31,732 nt of DNA. Origin: Lachnospiraceae bacterium. Its GTDB lineage: Bacteria > Bacillota > Clostridia > Lachnospirales > Lachnospiraceae. The notes beneath the pieces were generated by a model, which had not been told where the DNA came from, ran no database searches, and worked only from the letters and a program-made list of their open reading frames with translations. The stretch is from NCBI GenBank assembly GCA_900766915.1, contig CAAFXE010000365.1, positions 1 through 31,732 on the forward strand, read 5' to 3'. The translations under genes were made by a program, and so were the position numbers. Positions 1 through 7,994 of this stretch are shown here, in pieces (position 1 is the first letter of the stretch; each line of letters starts with the position of its first letter).

Positions 1-341
1 AAACACTCTCCAGCGGGAACTCTTTTCTTTAGGGGGTGTTTCTTCCCTACCCGAAAACGCATCTGTGAGAGGATAGCATTTTCAATGCATCTGGCAGCAT
101 AGGTAGACAGCCTTCCTTTCTCCGTATCCACGGTGGCAATGGCCTTGATCAGCCCGATGGTTCCGATAGAGATCAGTTCCTCCTGTTCATATTCAGGACA
201 TTGATATTTTTTGACCACATGGGCCACCAGTCTCATATTTCTAAGAATCAATGTTTCCCTTGCGGACAAATCTCCCTCCCGGCTTTTTTTCATATAGTAG
301 GTTTCTTCTTCTGCCGACAACGGTTTTGGAAAAGTTTTCAA
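1..341 (-). CDS. sigK: SigK-like sporulation sigma factor, 5' part only
   Basis: The reading frame runs off the left edge of the window. About 113 residues are visible and read like the start of a sporulation sigma-70 factor: KTFPKPLSAEEE, then LRNMRLVAHVVKKY and EELISIGTIGLIKAI (region 2), then STYAARCIENAIL. These blocks match SigK, which directs late mother-cell transcription. No ATG fits. The best start is TTG at 341, about nine bases after GAGGTG. That start lies inside the T-tract of a terminator hairpin (341-403), and the usual hydrophobic pro-sequence of about 20 residues is absent. The last visible residues (RVGKKHPLKKRVPAGE) do not resemble SigK, so a frameshift near position 50 is possible. 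It could be a truncated, inactive copy or another sporulation sigma factor. The family is clear; whether it works is not. Confidence 0.55.
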   Translation of the reverse strand, partial: MKTFPKPLSAEEETYYMKKSREGDLSARETLILRNMRLVAHVVKKYQCPEYEQEELISIGTIGLIKAIATVDTEKGRLSTYAARCIENAILSQMRFRVGKKHPLKKRVPAGEC

Positions 342-403
342 AAAAAAGCACCTCGAAGGAGAGTTACTACAGTTTATGTAGGGGACTCCCTTGAGGTGCT
401 TTT
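341..403 (-). terminator. Rho-independent terminator, repeat family copy 1
   Basis: The arms AAAGCACCTC and GAGGTGCTTT enclose a second stem built on CTCC and on ACAGTTTATGTAGGGG. Read on the minus strand it ends in eight Ts, so it would stop transcripts coming from the DUF3791/DUF3990 pair. Its core (CTACAGTTTATG then AGGG and ACTCC) recurs in the terminator at 13292-13356. The outer arm also recurs at 6226-6268. Confidence 0.75.
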
Positions 404-457
404 CCTATGAGGATTTAATTTTTATCGAGTTGTTTAACAGTTGCTTTCTCGACTTTT

Positions 458-604
458 TCATATAAAAAGAGCGGATTCATTCTCAATCAAATCTTCTGCC
501 AGATATCTGGCATCCAGATTCTGCTTATGCAAATCCAAATACTTCTTCGAGTGAGCTACATCTGGATTTTGAATGATTTCTGTTGATCCGTGATAAACAA
601 TCAT
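458..604 (-). pseudogene. Truncated DUF3990-family protein (48 aa)
   Basis: The first 24 residues (MIVYHGSTEIIQNPDVAHSK, then KYLD) match the N-terminus of DUF3990 proteins. From memory, those are about 150 residues long and are placed near ADP-ribosyltransferase folds. After LD the sequence changes to a short unrelated-looking tail (ending ESALFI) and stops, so the gene appears to have an internal deletion. The ATG overlaps the TGA of the upstream DUF3791 gene (ATGA), which is the usual arrangement for this pair. A toxin-antitoxin role is often suspected for such pairs, but nothing here proves it. This copy is very unlikely to be enzymatically active. Confidence 0.5.
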
Positions 605-819
605 ACGTCAACTCCCTTTTCCCGTACAAATTCTGTAATATCTTCTACCAAGTATTCTTTTCCCTGGGTGTGAAGTACATCATAGCATCCAATAATATAA
701 TCGTCCAAAATTCCTGTTGTATTTAAAACTTTATATACTGCGGCTGGCGTCATCTTCCATTTATCTGCAAGACTGTATAATATAAATATAGAAAAGCTCA
801 ATTCACTTTTTTTACACAT
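601..819 (-). CDS. DUF3791 family protein
   Basis: This is a 72-residue protein with the DUF3791 pattern: a short helical N-terminus, then VLNTTGILDDYIIGCYDVLHT and an ending like YLVEDITEFVRE. DUF3791 genes usually sit directly before DUF3990 genes, as here, with a 4-bp stop/start overlap. I chose ATG at 819 because GGAGG lies six bases upstream. A TTG four codons earlier overlaps that ribosome binding site. Function is unknown, and an antitoxin or partner role to DUF3990 is only inferred. Since the partner is truncated, this gene may be a leftover. Confidence 0.65.
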   Translation of the reverse strand: MCKKSELSFSIFILYSLADKWKMTPAAVYKVLNTTGILDDYIIGCYDVLHTQGKEYLVEDITEFVREKGVDV

Positions 820-900
820 AACTTCCTCCAACCTTCAAAACATATTTCTATTTTTTATCTACATTATAACAAGTATTTTCTTTTCATACACTACTTTTTT

Positions 901-930
901 ATATGTTTGATATCATATGTTTGATATCAT
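901..930. repeat. Tandem 14-bp direct repeat
   Basis: ATATGTTTGATATC occurs twice back to back, followed by AT. Each unit contains the palindrome GATATC. It lies in an AT-rich gap about 80 bases upstream of the DUF3791 start. It could be an operator or a simple slippage repeat. Confidence 0.7.
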
Positions 931-990
931 TTCTTTCATGATTCTTTTACATTTCTATATCTCATAAACCTCAGCTTTGCTGATGGAATT

Positions 991-1147
991 TTACTGAAAA
1001 TATATAGAATCATGATTGACAACAACTCCGGCAACATCATCCGTATCCATCATTTTATCAAAGTAGAATTTCAGAATTATCTTTTCGCTGCCTTTCTTAT
1101 ATTGTGCAAAACTACCATCGCAATCCACAAGCGTTGCATTGTTTATT
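991..1147 (-). other. Short unassigned coding remnant
   Basis: The frame downstream of the decayed DUF4143 gene encodes about 48 residues with protein-like composition (NNATLVDCDGSFAQYKKGSE, then KIILKFYFDKMMDTDD) and ends with TAA. It has no convincing start or ribosome binding site. I do not recognise the family. It may be the tail of a deleted gene. The rest of the 820-1638 gap holds the tandem repeat at 901-930, the DUF4143 remnant and AT-rich sequence only. Confidence 0.25.
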
Positions 1148-1430
1148 TTCCCAGTATCTGCGTATCAAGCAGGAAGTCATAAATGTTCACAGTCAGAATT
1201 CCATAGTCATCATAATAGGGCTGCACAATATCTTTCGTAATCATAATCTTTTTGAAAGAATCATCAATCTTTCTGAACGGTCTGATTACGCTCTGCAATC
1301 GGTATGACACCTACATCCATGCTGTAACCACGCATACGAAGTTCGTAATATATTACATTCACCTTAGAATGGGTCCGTTGTTTTTCCTTTTTATCAATTT
1401 ATCCAAATAGAAATCTCTGCGAATCTCCAT
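1143..1430 (-). pseudogene. Decayed DUF4143 AAA ATPase with two internal deletions
   Basis: Three pieces of one ATPase family can be read in order but in different frames. First comes an N-terminus MEIRRDFYLDKLIKRKNNG, just before where the P-loop would be. Next is the C-terminal YYELRMRGYSMDVGVI segment, which ends at two TGA stops. Last is a terminal piece beginning DSFKKIMITKD and ending IYDFLL, then TAA at 1143. The P-loop, Walker B and most of the DUF4143 domain are missing. Intact members are about 400 residues. This is a different subfamily from the intact DUF4143 ATPase at 6451-7809. It cannot be functional. Confidence 0.7.
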
Positions 1431-1638
1431 CTCAAAACCTCTCTGCGAAAGATTTTTGCAACATGTTGCACTTTTCTATTCTATAATCGCATTATATGTT
1501 TTAGTGACAATGATTATCCCACATATTATTTGTGTTCAAACCGTACCTCTTACAATCGTCTTTGATAAGAATTCCACAATGATTCTCGATTTTAGGTATA
1601 ATAAAAAGGACCATGTACTTCTACGCGATCCTCATATC

Positions 1639-3501
1639 TTATTTTGTTTTAACGCTTACTTTCTTCCCGGAAAATGCAATTCCAAATTTCAAGATATCCT
1701 GAATGCCATCTTCCCTCATTTCTTCATCATATCTCTTCTCATCAATCTGGGCTAACGCTTCATCTGCAAGACCTGAAAGCTCATCTGCATTCAAGTCCTT
1801 TTTCCACTTAAGCTCCATAATGATTCCGGGATATCTGTCTTCTCTTGGAAACAGACTAATATCATATCGTCCGTCTCCGGACTCCCTGTTTGACTTAATC
1901 TTATATTGATTATCCATCAAAGCTATCAGGCCAAGAACCAGGCCATGATAGAAGCCCTCTGCTCCGGCATCATAAAAACTAATGGATTTATCCATATACT
2001 CAGCAATCGCTTTCTGAAGCTTCTTATAATCATTGGCATAAAGGCTTTCTGCAATCTTATTGGCAGTCGTTCTTGTGATAGCTCCAATCTGTAACAAGTG
2101 CGATAATATTTCACTCTTGTATACCGCAACGATTTCTCTGTTTGGAATCGATACCTCGCACAGATAAGAACCATCTGCCTGCAGTTCTTTCTTTGGTGTT
2201 TTTAGATAACCGGCAACTAATAGCAAGCTGTAAATATTTGCCGGATCCTCAGAAAGAGATCTGTAAACAACATTCTGATCAATTCTGGCAATCACTCTTT
2301 TTCCTTGCAGCAAAGAATATAGTCCTTCTGTTATATCATCTGTTGCCACCTTAAGCACATCTTCCAGAATTTCATTTTTTCCGGTATTGACCCAATAAGC
2401 CTGCGGAATACACCCTTTTGAAATGTAATTGATTACAGACCAGGGATTATAGATTTCTGTACTGCCAAATAAATATCCGTCATACCAATTCTTAAGCTCT
2501 GTTTCTTTATCGAGTACCCCGTAATACTCCAACATATCTCTGACTTCTGAAGCAGTAAATCCAAAGAACTGATCATACTCTTCATCCATCACCGAATTCA
2601 CGGTTAAATTATTCAATCCACTAAAGATACTTTCCTGAGCAATTCTCAGAATACCCGTCAGGAATCCATAGGTCAGATTTTTATTATCCTTAAATGCTCC
2701 CGAGAAGAAATTTCTCATAAATCCAATTATTTCATCATAGAAATCCTTGGAATAGCCCTCCTGAATCGGCGTGTCATATTCATCAATGATAATGATTGGT
2801 GCTTTACCGTAATGCTTGGTAAGCATTTGAGACAGCTTCGCTAATGATGCAGTCAAATCAACTTCTGAAGCATCGCCATTCATAATCTTCGCAAAATATG
2901 TCTTTTCATACTCTGCTATTTTTTCACTATCCGCAAGCTCCTGATGTCTTCCAAACTCCTCCTGCAAAAGATCTCTGATCTTATCAAGTGTTGCTTTCCA
3001 GGAATCAAACTTAACATCCTTGAAAGTGAGGAATACGACCGGATACTGCCCCTGCTGCTCACGATATTCTTTACCACATCGCCAGATTGCCTTATCCTCG
3101 AAATATTTACTTGTATCCTCCTGTGAAATCTCAAAAAAGACTCTGAGCATATCCATGTTCAATGTCTTTCCGAAACGTCTCGGTCTTGTAAACAAAGAAA
3201 CCAATGGTTTCTTATCAAGAAACTCCTTTATCAGCAAAGTTTTATCTACATAGTAATAATCGGCCTGCGCTCTGACATAATCAGAAATACCAACAGGCAA
3301 TGACTTTCCTGTAACTTCTGCTGATTGTCTGACATATTTTCCGGATGTGATTCTTCCATCAATGGGCTTCCTGGCATTATCAGGAATCTGCCACATTCTT
3401 CCGACCTTGATGGCACCATAAATCTTACCTTTTTTGCATAGGTCATTAATGGTACGTTCTGATAATCCCCATTCTTTGGCTATTTGTTTACAGTTCTTCA
3501 T
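1639..3501 (-). CDS. HTH / AAA-ATPase-like / PD-(D/E)XK nuclease-like protein
   Basis: This 620-residue protein joins three parts. Residues 1-55 form a MerR/excisionase-like helix-turn-helix (CKQIAKEWGLSERTINDLCK, then GRMWQIP). Residues 65-340 are the AAA-ATPase-like domain, with a P-loop-like RPRRFGKT at about 106-113 and Walker B IIIIDEYDTP at about 236-245. The C-terminus carries a PD-(D/E)XK core, GRYDISLF followed by IIMELKWKK, at about 542-568. The family is common in gut Clostridia and Bacteroidetes. Its role is unknown, and mobile-element or defence functions have been suggested. ATG at 3501 follows AGGAG by nine bases; a TTG three codons earlier would leave no spacing. The HTH and the four half-sites at 3544-3614 suggest self-regulation. 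The gene appears intact, unlike the relative at 20712-21997. Confidence 0.8.
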   Translation of the reverse strand: MKNCKQIAKEWGLSERTINDLCKKGKIYGAIKVGRMWQIPDNARKPIDGRITSGKYVRQSAEVTGKSLPVGISDYVRAQADYYYVDKTLLIKEFLDKKPLVSLFTRPRRFGKTLNMDMLRVFFEISQEDTSKYFEDKAIWRCGKEYREQQGQYPVVFLTFKDVKFDSWKATLDKIRDLLQEEFGRHQELADSEKIAEYEKTYFAKIMNGDASEVDLTASLAKLSQMLTKHYGKAPIIIIDEYDTPIQEGYSKDFYDEIIGFMRNFFSGAFKDNKNLTYGFLTGILRIAQESIFSGLNNLTVNSVMDEEYDQFFGFTASEVRDMLEYYGVLDKETELKNWYDGYLFGSTEIYNPWSVINYISKGCIPQAYWVNTGKNEILEDVLKVATDDITEGLYSLLQGKRVIARIDQNVVYRSLSEDPANIYSLLLVAGYLKTPKKELQADGSYLCEVSIPNREIVAVYKSEILSHLLQIGAITRTTANKIAESLYANDYKKLQKAIAEYMDKSISFYDAGAEGFYHGLVLGLIALMDNQYKIKSNRESGDGRYDISLFPREDRYPGIIMELKWKKDLNADELSGLADEALAQIDEKRYDEEMREDGIQDILKFGIAFSGKKVSVKTK

Positions 3502-3543
3502 CCAGCTCAACTCCTATCACTTCACTTGAAGTATCCATCTTTC

Positions 3544-3614
3544 TACCGCATATTATACAAATTTTACCGCAATTTATCAATATTATTTTATATATTGCGG
3601 AATATACTGCGGTA
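3544..3614. promoter_or_regulatory. Four TACCGCA-type half-sites (putative operator)
   Basis: TACCGCA occurs at 3544-3550 and 3565-3571. Its complement occurs as TGCGGAA at 3596-3602 and TGCGGTA at 3608-3614. They make a nested inverted arrangement in AT-rich DNA 43-113 bases upstream of the HTH-ATPase start. This is a plausible operator for that protein's own HTH or for another regulator. It is an inference from symmetry only. Confidence 0.45.
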
Positions 3615-3712
3615 TGAAAGTTTTTTGTGTTAACCAGAATAAGCACATGATTTCTTAGCACATTGCTGCACAAAAAAAGACACCAAACTGACGGAAATCT
3701 GGAAATCGATTA

Positions 3713-3782
3713 GTTACTGTTCACTTCGTTCCAGTAACGAGCAAAAATCCATGCAGAATTTGCTTCGCAAATGGATTTTTGC
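3713..3782. repeat. Two adjacent stem-loops
   Basis: GTTACTG (3713-3719) pairs with CAGTAAC (3732-3738). GCAAAAATCCAT (3741-3752) pairs with ATGGATTTTTGC (3771-3782), with ATTTGCTTCGCAAAT-like symmetry in the loop. They lie between two divergent genes, so they are not terminators of either. They may be a degenerate interspersed repeat. Confidence 0.5.
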
Positions 3783-3858
3783 TTGCAAAACTCGGGATTT
3801 TCTTACGAAAACCCTCGCGGAATAGTGGTGTCTGTACAGTAACATCAATTATACTTTC

Positions 3859-3912
3859 GTACAATATTATGTTGATTATGATATTGATTTACACAATATA
3901 TTGTGCTAACAT
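3859..3912 (+). promoter_or_regulatory. nrdJ promoter with two NrdR boxes
   Basis: The second box, ACACAATATATTGTGC (3891-3906), fits the NrdR consensus ACAC(A/T)ATATAT(A/T)GTGT closely. A weaker box, GTACAATATTATGTTG, lies at 3859-3874. The two start 32 bp apart, the three-turn spacing typical of NrdR pairs. TTGATT (3884-3889) and TAACAT (3907-3912) form a -35/-10 pair with a 17-bp spacer, and the strong box fills that spacer. NrdR binding would therefore block RNA polymerase directly when dATP/ATP levels are high. Confidence 0.75.
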
Positions 3913-3956
3913 GGTGTTTGCCATTAGATTTATCAAGATTACAAGGGGGAAAAAAC

Positions 3957-6215
3957 ATGCAGATTCAGGATTGGCTGGGGCAGGATAATATGCTTGGCCA
4001 GGATATTTGGCAAAATAAATATTGTAATGAAGGAGAATCCTTTGACCAATGGATTGACCGCATTTCCGGAGGCAATGAGGATGTCGCAAAGTACATCAGA
4101 GAAAAGAAATTTCTTTTCGGAGGCAGAATTTTATCGAACAGAGGATTGGAAAATGAAGGAAGGAAGGTCAGCCTCTCTAATTGTTATGTCATAGAGCCTC
4201 CCGAGGACAATCTGGAAAGTATTTTTGACTGTGCAAAGAAGCTTGCACGTACCTACAGCTACGGAGGGGGCTGCGGTGTAGACATATCCGGATTGAGTCC
4301 GAGAGGGGCAAGGATCAATAATGCTGCCAAAGAGACAAGCGGTGCAGTATCCTTTATGGAGCTGTATTCCCTTGTGACAGAGCTCATCGGCCAAAACGGC
4401 CGCCGGGGTGCTCTGATGATTTCCATTGATTGCTCCCATCCGGATGTTGAACATTTTATCGATCTGAAAACAGATCTTGAAAAAGTAACCAAGGCAAACA
4501 TTTCCATCCGACTGACGAAGGAATTTATGGATGCCGTTCAGAACAATGAAAAATTCACGCTCCGGTATCAGAGGGAATGTACCGGAGAAATCATTGAGAA
4601 AGAAGTGGACGCAAGAGCCCTGTTCCGTCACATTGCAGAGGTGAATTGGGATTATGCAGAACCGGGGGCATTGTTCTGGGACAGAATCAGGGAATGGAAT
4701 CTTTTAAGTAATACGGAAGAATTTTCTTATGCAGGGGTTAATCCCTGTGCAGAAGAACCTCTTCCGGCAGGCGGAAGCTGTCTTTTGGGAAGTATCAATC
4801 TTGCTGAATTTGTACAGAATCCTTTTACGCCTCAGGCAACCTTTGATTTTGATGCTTTTAAGCAGTGTGTACGTGTATGTGTAAGGGCATTAAATGAAGT
4901 ACTGGAAGAAGGGCTGCCCCTTCATCCTTTACAGGAACAGCGGGAAAGTGTCGAAAAGTGGCGGCAGATCGGTCTTGGGATCATGGGTCTGGCCGACATG
5001 CTGATCAAGCTTGGCATTTCCTATGGGGAAGAAGAATCTCTGAAGCTATGTGACAGGATCGGCTTTGCCATGGCAGACACAGCCATCGCTACTTCTGCGA
5101 AGCTTGCAAAGGAATTTGGAGCATATCCTGCGTGCAATGTAGAAGAAATTATGAATACTCCGTTCTTTTTAGCCAATACTACAGAGGCGACCACAGATCT
5201 GGTGAAAAAGTACGGGCTTAGAAATTCTCAGCTTCTGACGATCGCACCCACCGGAACCTTGTCTACCATGCTTGGAATATCCGGAGGGATTGAGCCGATC
5301 TATGCAAACTTTTATGAGAGGAAGACAGAATCACTCCACGGAACTGATGTTTTCTATAAGGTCTACACAAAAATCGTGGAGCAATATATGAGAGAACATA
5401 AGCTCACAGATGATTCCCAGCTTCCGGAATATTTTGTTACGGCTATGACGCTGGATTATCGCCAGAGAATTGATATGCAGTCCACCTGGCAGAATCACAT
5501 TGACGCATCCATCAGTTCTACGGTCAATGTACCCAACCAGTTTACAGTGGAGGAAACAGAGAGTCTCTATCTGTATGCCTATGAAAAGGGGCTGAAGGGT
5601 GTTACGATTTATCGTGACGGATGCCGCAGAACAGGAATTTTAAGCACAAATGATACAAAGGTTGCCGCTGCCGGGGATGGACTTGGACGAGGAGATATCA
5701 TTCTTGTGACAGATGACGTCCTTGGAAAGAAGCGGAAATTAATGACCGGCTGCGGAAGCCTTCACTGCATTGCACTCTTTGATCCCCATACAGGAGCACT
5801 TCTTGAGGTATATTTAAGCAAGGGTTCTACCGGAGGCTGCAATAATTTTATGATTGGCCTGTCCCGTATGATCTCCATCAGTGCACGAGGAGGTATTGAC
5901 ATCTATACGATCATTGACCAGCTAAATTCCACAGGCTCCTGCCCTTCCTATACGGTACGCAAGGCTACCAGACATGACACCAGCAAGGGAGCCTGCTGTC
6001 CGATGGCCGTAGGAAATGCCCTGCTGGATATGTACAAGGAGGTTCAAAGAGAGCTGGCGGAAAAAAACATGGGAGAGCTTCCAAAGCCTTCCCCGAAACC
6101 GCAAAAAACCATTGAATCCAAAAGCAGAAACCATTGTCCGGAATGCGGAGAACCTTTAATCTTTGAAGGCGGCTGTAATATCTGTAAAAGCTGCGGCTGG
6201 AGCAAATGTTATTAA
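3957..6215 (+). CDS. nrdJ: Adenosylcobalamin-dependent (class II) ribonucleotide reductase
   Basis: This enzyme reduces ribonucleotides to deoxyribonucleotides using a B12-derived radical, so it needs no oxygen and no separate radical subunit. The 752 residues contain VSLSNC (Cys76, redox), CGVDISGLSPRGA at about 106, and N262-P-C264-A-E266, which holds the thiyl-radical Cys and its partners. The partner redox Cys275 lies in GGSCLLGSINL, and APTGTLSTMLGISGGIEP and the GVTIYRDGCR region follow. The C-terminus adds a TSCPD-type Cys-rich domain and a zinc ribbon (CPECG, then CKSCGW) that probably re-reduces the active site. The ATG at 3957 follows AAGGGGG by seven bases; the open frame extends upstream but without a ribosome site. 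The gene is monocistronic, with NrdR boxes upstream and a terminator downstream. Confidence 0.93.
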   Translation: MQIQDWLGQDNMLGQDIWQNKYCNEGESFDQWIDRISGGNEDVAKYIREKKFLFGGRILSNRGLENEGRKVSLSNCYVIEPPEDNLESIFDCAKKLARTYSYGGGCGVDISGLSPRGARINNAAKETSGAVSFMELYSLVTELIGQNGRRGALMISIDCSHPDVEHFIDLKTDLEKVTKANISIRLTKEFMDAVQNNEKFTLRYQRECTGEIIEKEVDARALFRHIAEVNWDYAEPGALFWDRIREWNLLSNTEEFSYAGVNPCAEEPLPAGGSCLLGSINLAEFVQNPFTPQATFDFDAFKQCVRVCVRALNEVLEEGLPLHPLQEQRESVEKWRQIGLGIMGLADMLIKLGISYGEEESLKLCDRIGFAMADTAIATSAKLAKEFGAYPACNVEEIMNTPFFLANTTEATTDLVKKYGLRNSQLLTIAPTGTLSTMLGISGGIEPIYANFYERKTESLHGTDVFYKVYTKIVEQYMREHKLTDDSQLPEYFVTAMTLDYRQRIDMQSTWQNHIDASISSTVNVPNQFTVEETESLYLYAYEKGLKGVTIYRDGCRRTGILSTNDTKVAAAGDGLGRGDIILVTDDVLGKKRKLMTGCGSLHCIALFDPHTGALLEVYLSKGSTGGCNNFMIGLSRMISISARGGIDIYTIIDQLNSTGSCPSYTVRKATRHDTSKGACCPMAVGNALLDMYKEVQRELAEKNMGELPKPSPKPQKTIESKSRNHCPECGEPLIFEGGCNICKSCGWSKCY

Positions 6216-6225
6216 GGCATTTTTC

Positions 6226-6268
6226 AAAAAAGCACCTCGAAGGAGCTGACTCCTTCGGGGTGCTTTTC
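6226..6268 (+). terminator. Rho-independent terminator after nrdJ, repeat family copy 2
   Basis: AAAAGCACCTCGAAGGAG pairs with CTCCTTCGGGGTGCTTTT around the loop CTGA and is followed by a T-rich run. It begins 11 bases after the nrdJ stop. Its outer arm is shared with the terminators at 341-403 and 13292-13356. Confidence 0.85.
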
Positions 6269-6296
6269 TTTTTTGTAAATTCTATGGAGCTTTTCT

Positions 6297-6431
6297 TTAG
6301 GAATCGTTCAACATCCGGGGTTTTCGGTTTGCCTTCTCCCATTTTTCCATAAATTCTATCAATTCCGCTTCATCCGTTATTTCCCTTGCAGATACCGGAA
6401 TACGTACAGGACGGTTTTTGGCAGATAACAT
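6297..6431 (-). other. Possible small ORF or C-terminal remnant
   Basis: A minus-strand frame reads about 50 protein-like residues (LYNNQFVRAMLSAKNRPVRI, then SAREITDEAELIEFMEKWEK) and ends at TAA 6297. It remains open upstream into the tail of the DUF4143 ATPase gene in another frame. The ATG at 6431 has no good ribosome site. The charged, helical ending looks like the tail of a real protein. I cannot name the family. It may be a fragment left by a deletion. Confidence 0.3.
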
Positions 6432-6450
6432 CGCTCTTACGAACTGGTTG

Positions 6451-7809
6451 TTATATAACCAAACTAAACATATAGGGAGGCATTTTTAAAATTCCATTAT
6501 CAATTGCCAGATTTTTAGGGTGGACAATATAAGACAGATCTATCCTTTTATCAAAAGATTCTTTAAATCGAATCAGTGATGTTGCTGTGTAATTCTTTGA
6601 CGATTTTACTTCAACCGGAAATACCTTAAAATTCATTTTACTTTCATTTGATAACAAAAAATCTATCTCTATATCATTCCTATGTTTTTCTTCCGAATAT
6701 CTGGTATAAAAGTAAAGCTTTTTCCCTTTTGACGCAATTATTTGAGAAATCGCATTTTCATAGATCATACCTTCGTTTAATGACAATTTGTCATTCATGA
6801 TTAGTTTATATAGCTGCTGATCCATAATTTCATTCTCATTAAATGCAAGGCTGACGAGGAGTCCGGTATCTCCCATGTAGCATTTTACTGCTGAGTCATT
6901 TTTATTCAACGCAAAACCCACATTAGGATCATTACATTTATAGCAGAGATTGCATATCATGGAATCATCAAGCCAGAACAACGGATCATCATATCTGTCA
7001 AAAGTCGCTCCCGGATCTATCTCACTAAGCACAATTTTCTTTTCATGAGTCGACAAATATGCCGGTATATTTTCAAATATTGCAGACACCTTAGAATTAT
7101 ATCTTTTAGCAGCTTTTTTTATATCATCCCGGTAAAGGTTGATGATGTCACGCTTTTCGACATCAGCTAAGAAAAAATCTCTGCCATTTTCAGCAAACGC
7201 AACAACTGCCTGTGGCATACCCCCTACCAACATATATTCCTTAAACAAACGCATTGCCCTCTCATGCATTTTTCTTTCGAGTGGGACTTTTTCCTGATAA
7301 CACTTTTTGATATATTCCAATAAAATTTCTTCTCCCAAATATATGGCAAATTCTTCGAAATCTACCGGATACATCTTAAGTTTTCTTTCCTCGGATGGAA
7401 TCGTAATGTTTTCCACATTCTCACGAATGGAAATTAATGAACCTGTTTCAATGAAATCATATCTCCCATCCGCTACCAGATATTTAATTGCTTCTCTGGC
7501 TTTGGGGAATTTTTGGATCTCATCAAAAATAATCAAAGACTCTCTTGGATATAATCTCTTATTATATTCAAGGGATAGTGTCTGAAAAAAAATATCAAGA
7601 TTTACCAAATCGTCAAAACTGTCAATGACTTTTTTGCTTGCCTTGTTAAAATCAATCATGATATAAGATTTGTATTCATTTTTACCCAATTCTTCTGCGA
7701 TTGTTGATTTTCCAATACGTCTGGCACCTTCAATAAGAAGTGCCTTTGTCCCATTTGAACTGTTCTTCCACTCTATAAGTCTTTCGTATAATTTACGTCT
7801 AATTTTCAT
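6451..7809 (-). CDS. AAA ATPase with DUF4143 (PD-(D/E)XK-like) C-terminus
   Basis: The 452 residues contain a P-loop GARRIGKST (28-36), Walker B LIIFDEIQ (Asp96-Glu97), and a downstream LVGGMPQAVVAF motif typical of DUF4143 ATPases. The C-terminus carries a restriction-like core (EIDFLLSNE, then FPVEVKSSK). The family is abundant and variable in anaerobes, and its function is unknown. I chose ATG 7809, which has GGGGGC about five bases upstream; an upstream in-frame start lacks a site. A very good promoter lies at 7851-7879, flanked by TTGCGTACT repeats. No partner gene is present, so it acts alone or through a distant partner. AT-rich codon use compared with nrdJ is compatible with horizontal transfer. 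Confidence 0.8.
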   Translation of the reverse strand: MKIRRKLYERLIEWKNSSNGTKALLIEGARRIGKSTIAEELGKNEYKSYIMIDFNKASKKVIDSFDDLVNLDIFFQTLSLEYNKRLYPRESLIIFDEIQKFPKAREAIKYLVADGRYDFIETGSLISIRENVENITIPSEERKLKMYPVDFEEFAIYLGEEILLEYIKKCYQEKVPLERKMHERAMRLFKEYMLVGGMPQAVVAFAENGRDFFLADVEKRDIINLYRDDIKKAAKRYNSKVSAIFENIPAYLSTHEKKIVLSEIDPGATFDRYDDPLFWLDDSMICNLCYKCNDPNVGFALNKNDSAVKCYMGDTGLLVSLAFNENEIMDQQLYKLIMNDKLSLNEGMIYENAISQIIASKGKKLYFYTRYSEEKHRNDIEIDFLLSNESKMNFKVFPVEVKSSKNYTATSLIRFKESFDKRIDLSYIVHPKNLAIDNGILKMPPYMFSLVI

Positions 7810-7836
7810 AATAAGCCCCCAAATCAAAAACACATC

Positions 7837-7879
7837 AGTACGCAATGTTAATTATACCAAAATATTTAATAGTACGCAA
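7837..7879 (-). promoter_or_regulatory. Promoter of the DUF4143 ATPase with flanking direct repeats
   Basis: Read on the minus strand, TTGCGT (7874-7879) and TATAAT (7851-7856) are separated by exactly 17 bases. The nonamer TTGCGTACT covers the -35 (7871-7879) and recurs at 7837-7845, where transcription should start. The repeats are 34 bp apart, about three helical turns, and look like a repressor pair. The regulator is not identified. Confidence 0.7.
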
Positions 7880-7994
7880 AGTAATTTCTCTGCTTATTTT
7901 AAATTATGCGCAATTATTTCAAATCAATAATAACAAGAGTACTAAAAATGAACACCCTTTGATACTAAGAAATTCTTCCGAATAATATCCGTAG

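Noticed and set aside
1456..1755. 99-codon plus-strand frame upstream of and overlapping the HTH-ATPase gene end
   Set aside because: No ribosome site is present, and half of it is antisense to the real gene. The hydrophobic look comes from AT-rich DNA.
3741..3782. Hairpin considered as an integron attC or attachment site
   Set aside because: No integrase is nearby and the core sites expected of attC are missing.
4131..4631. 166-codon antisense open frame within nrdJ
   Set aside because: It is fully antisense to a well-conserved gene and has no ribosome site or family resemblance.
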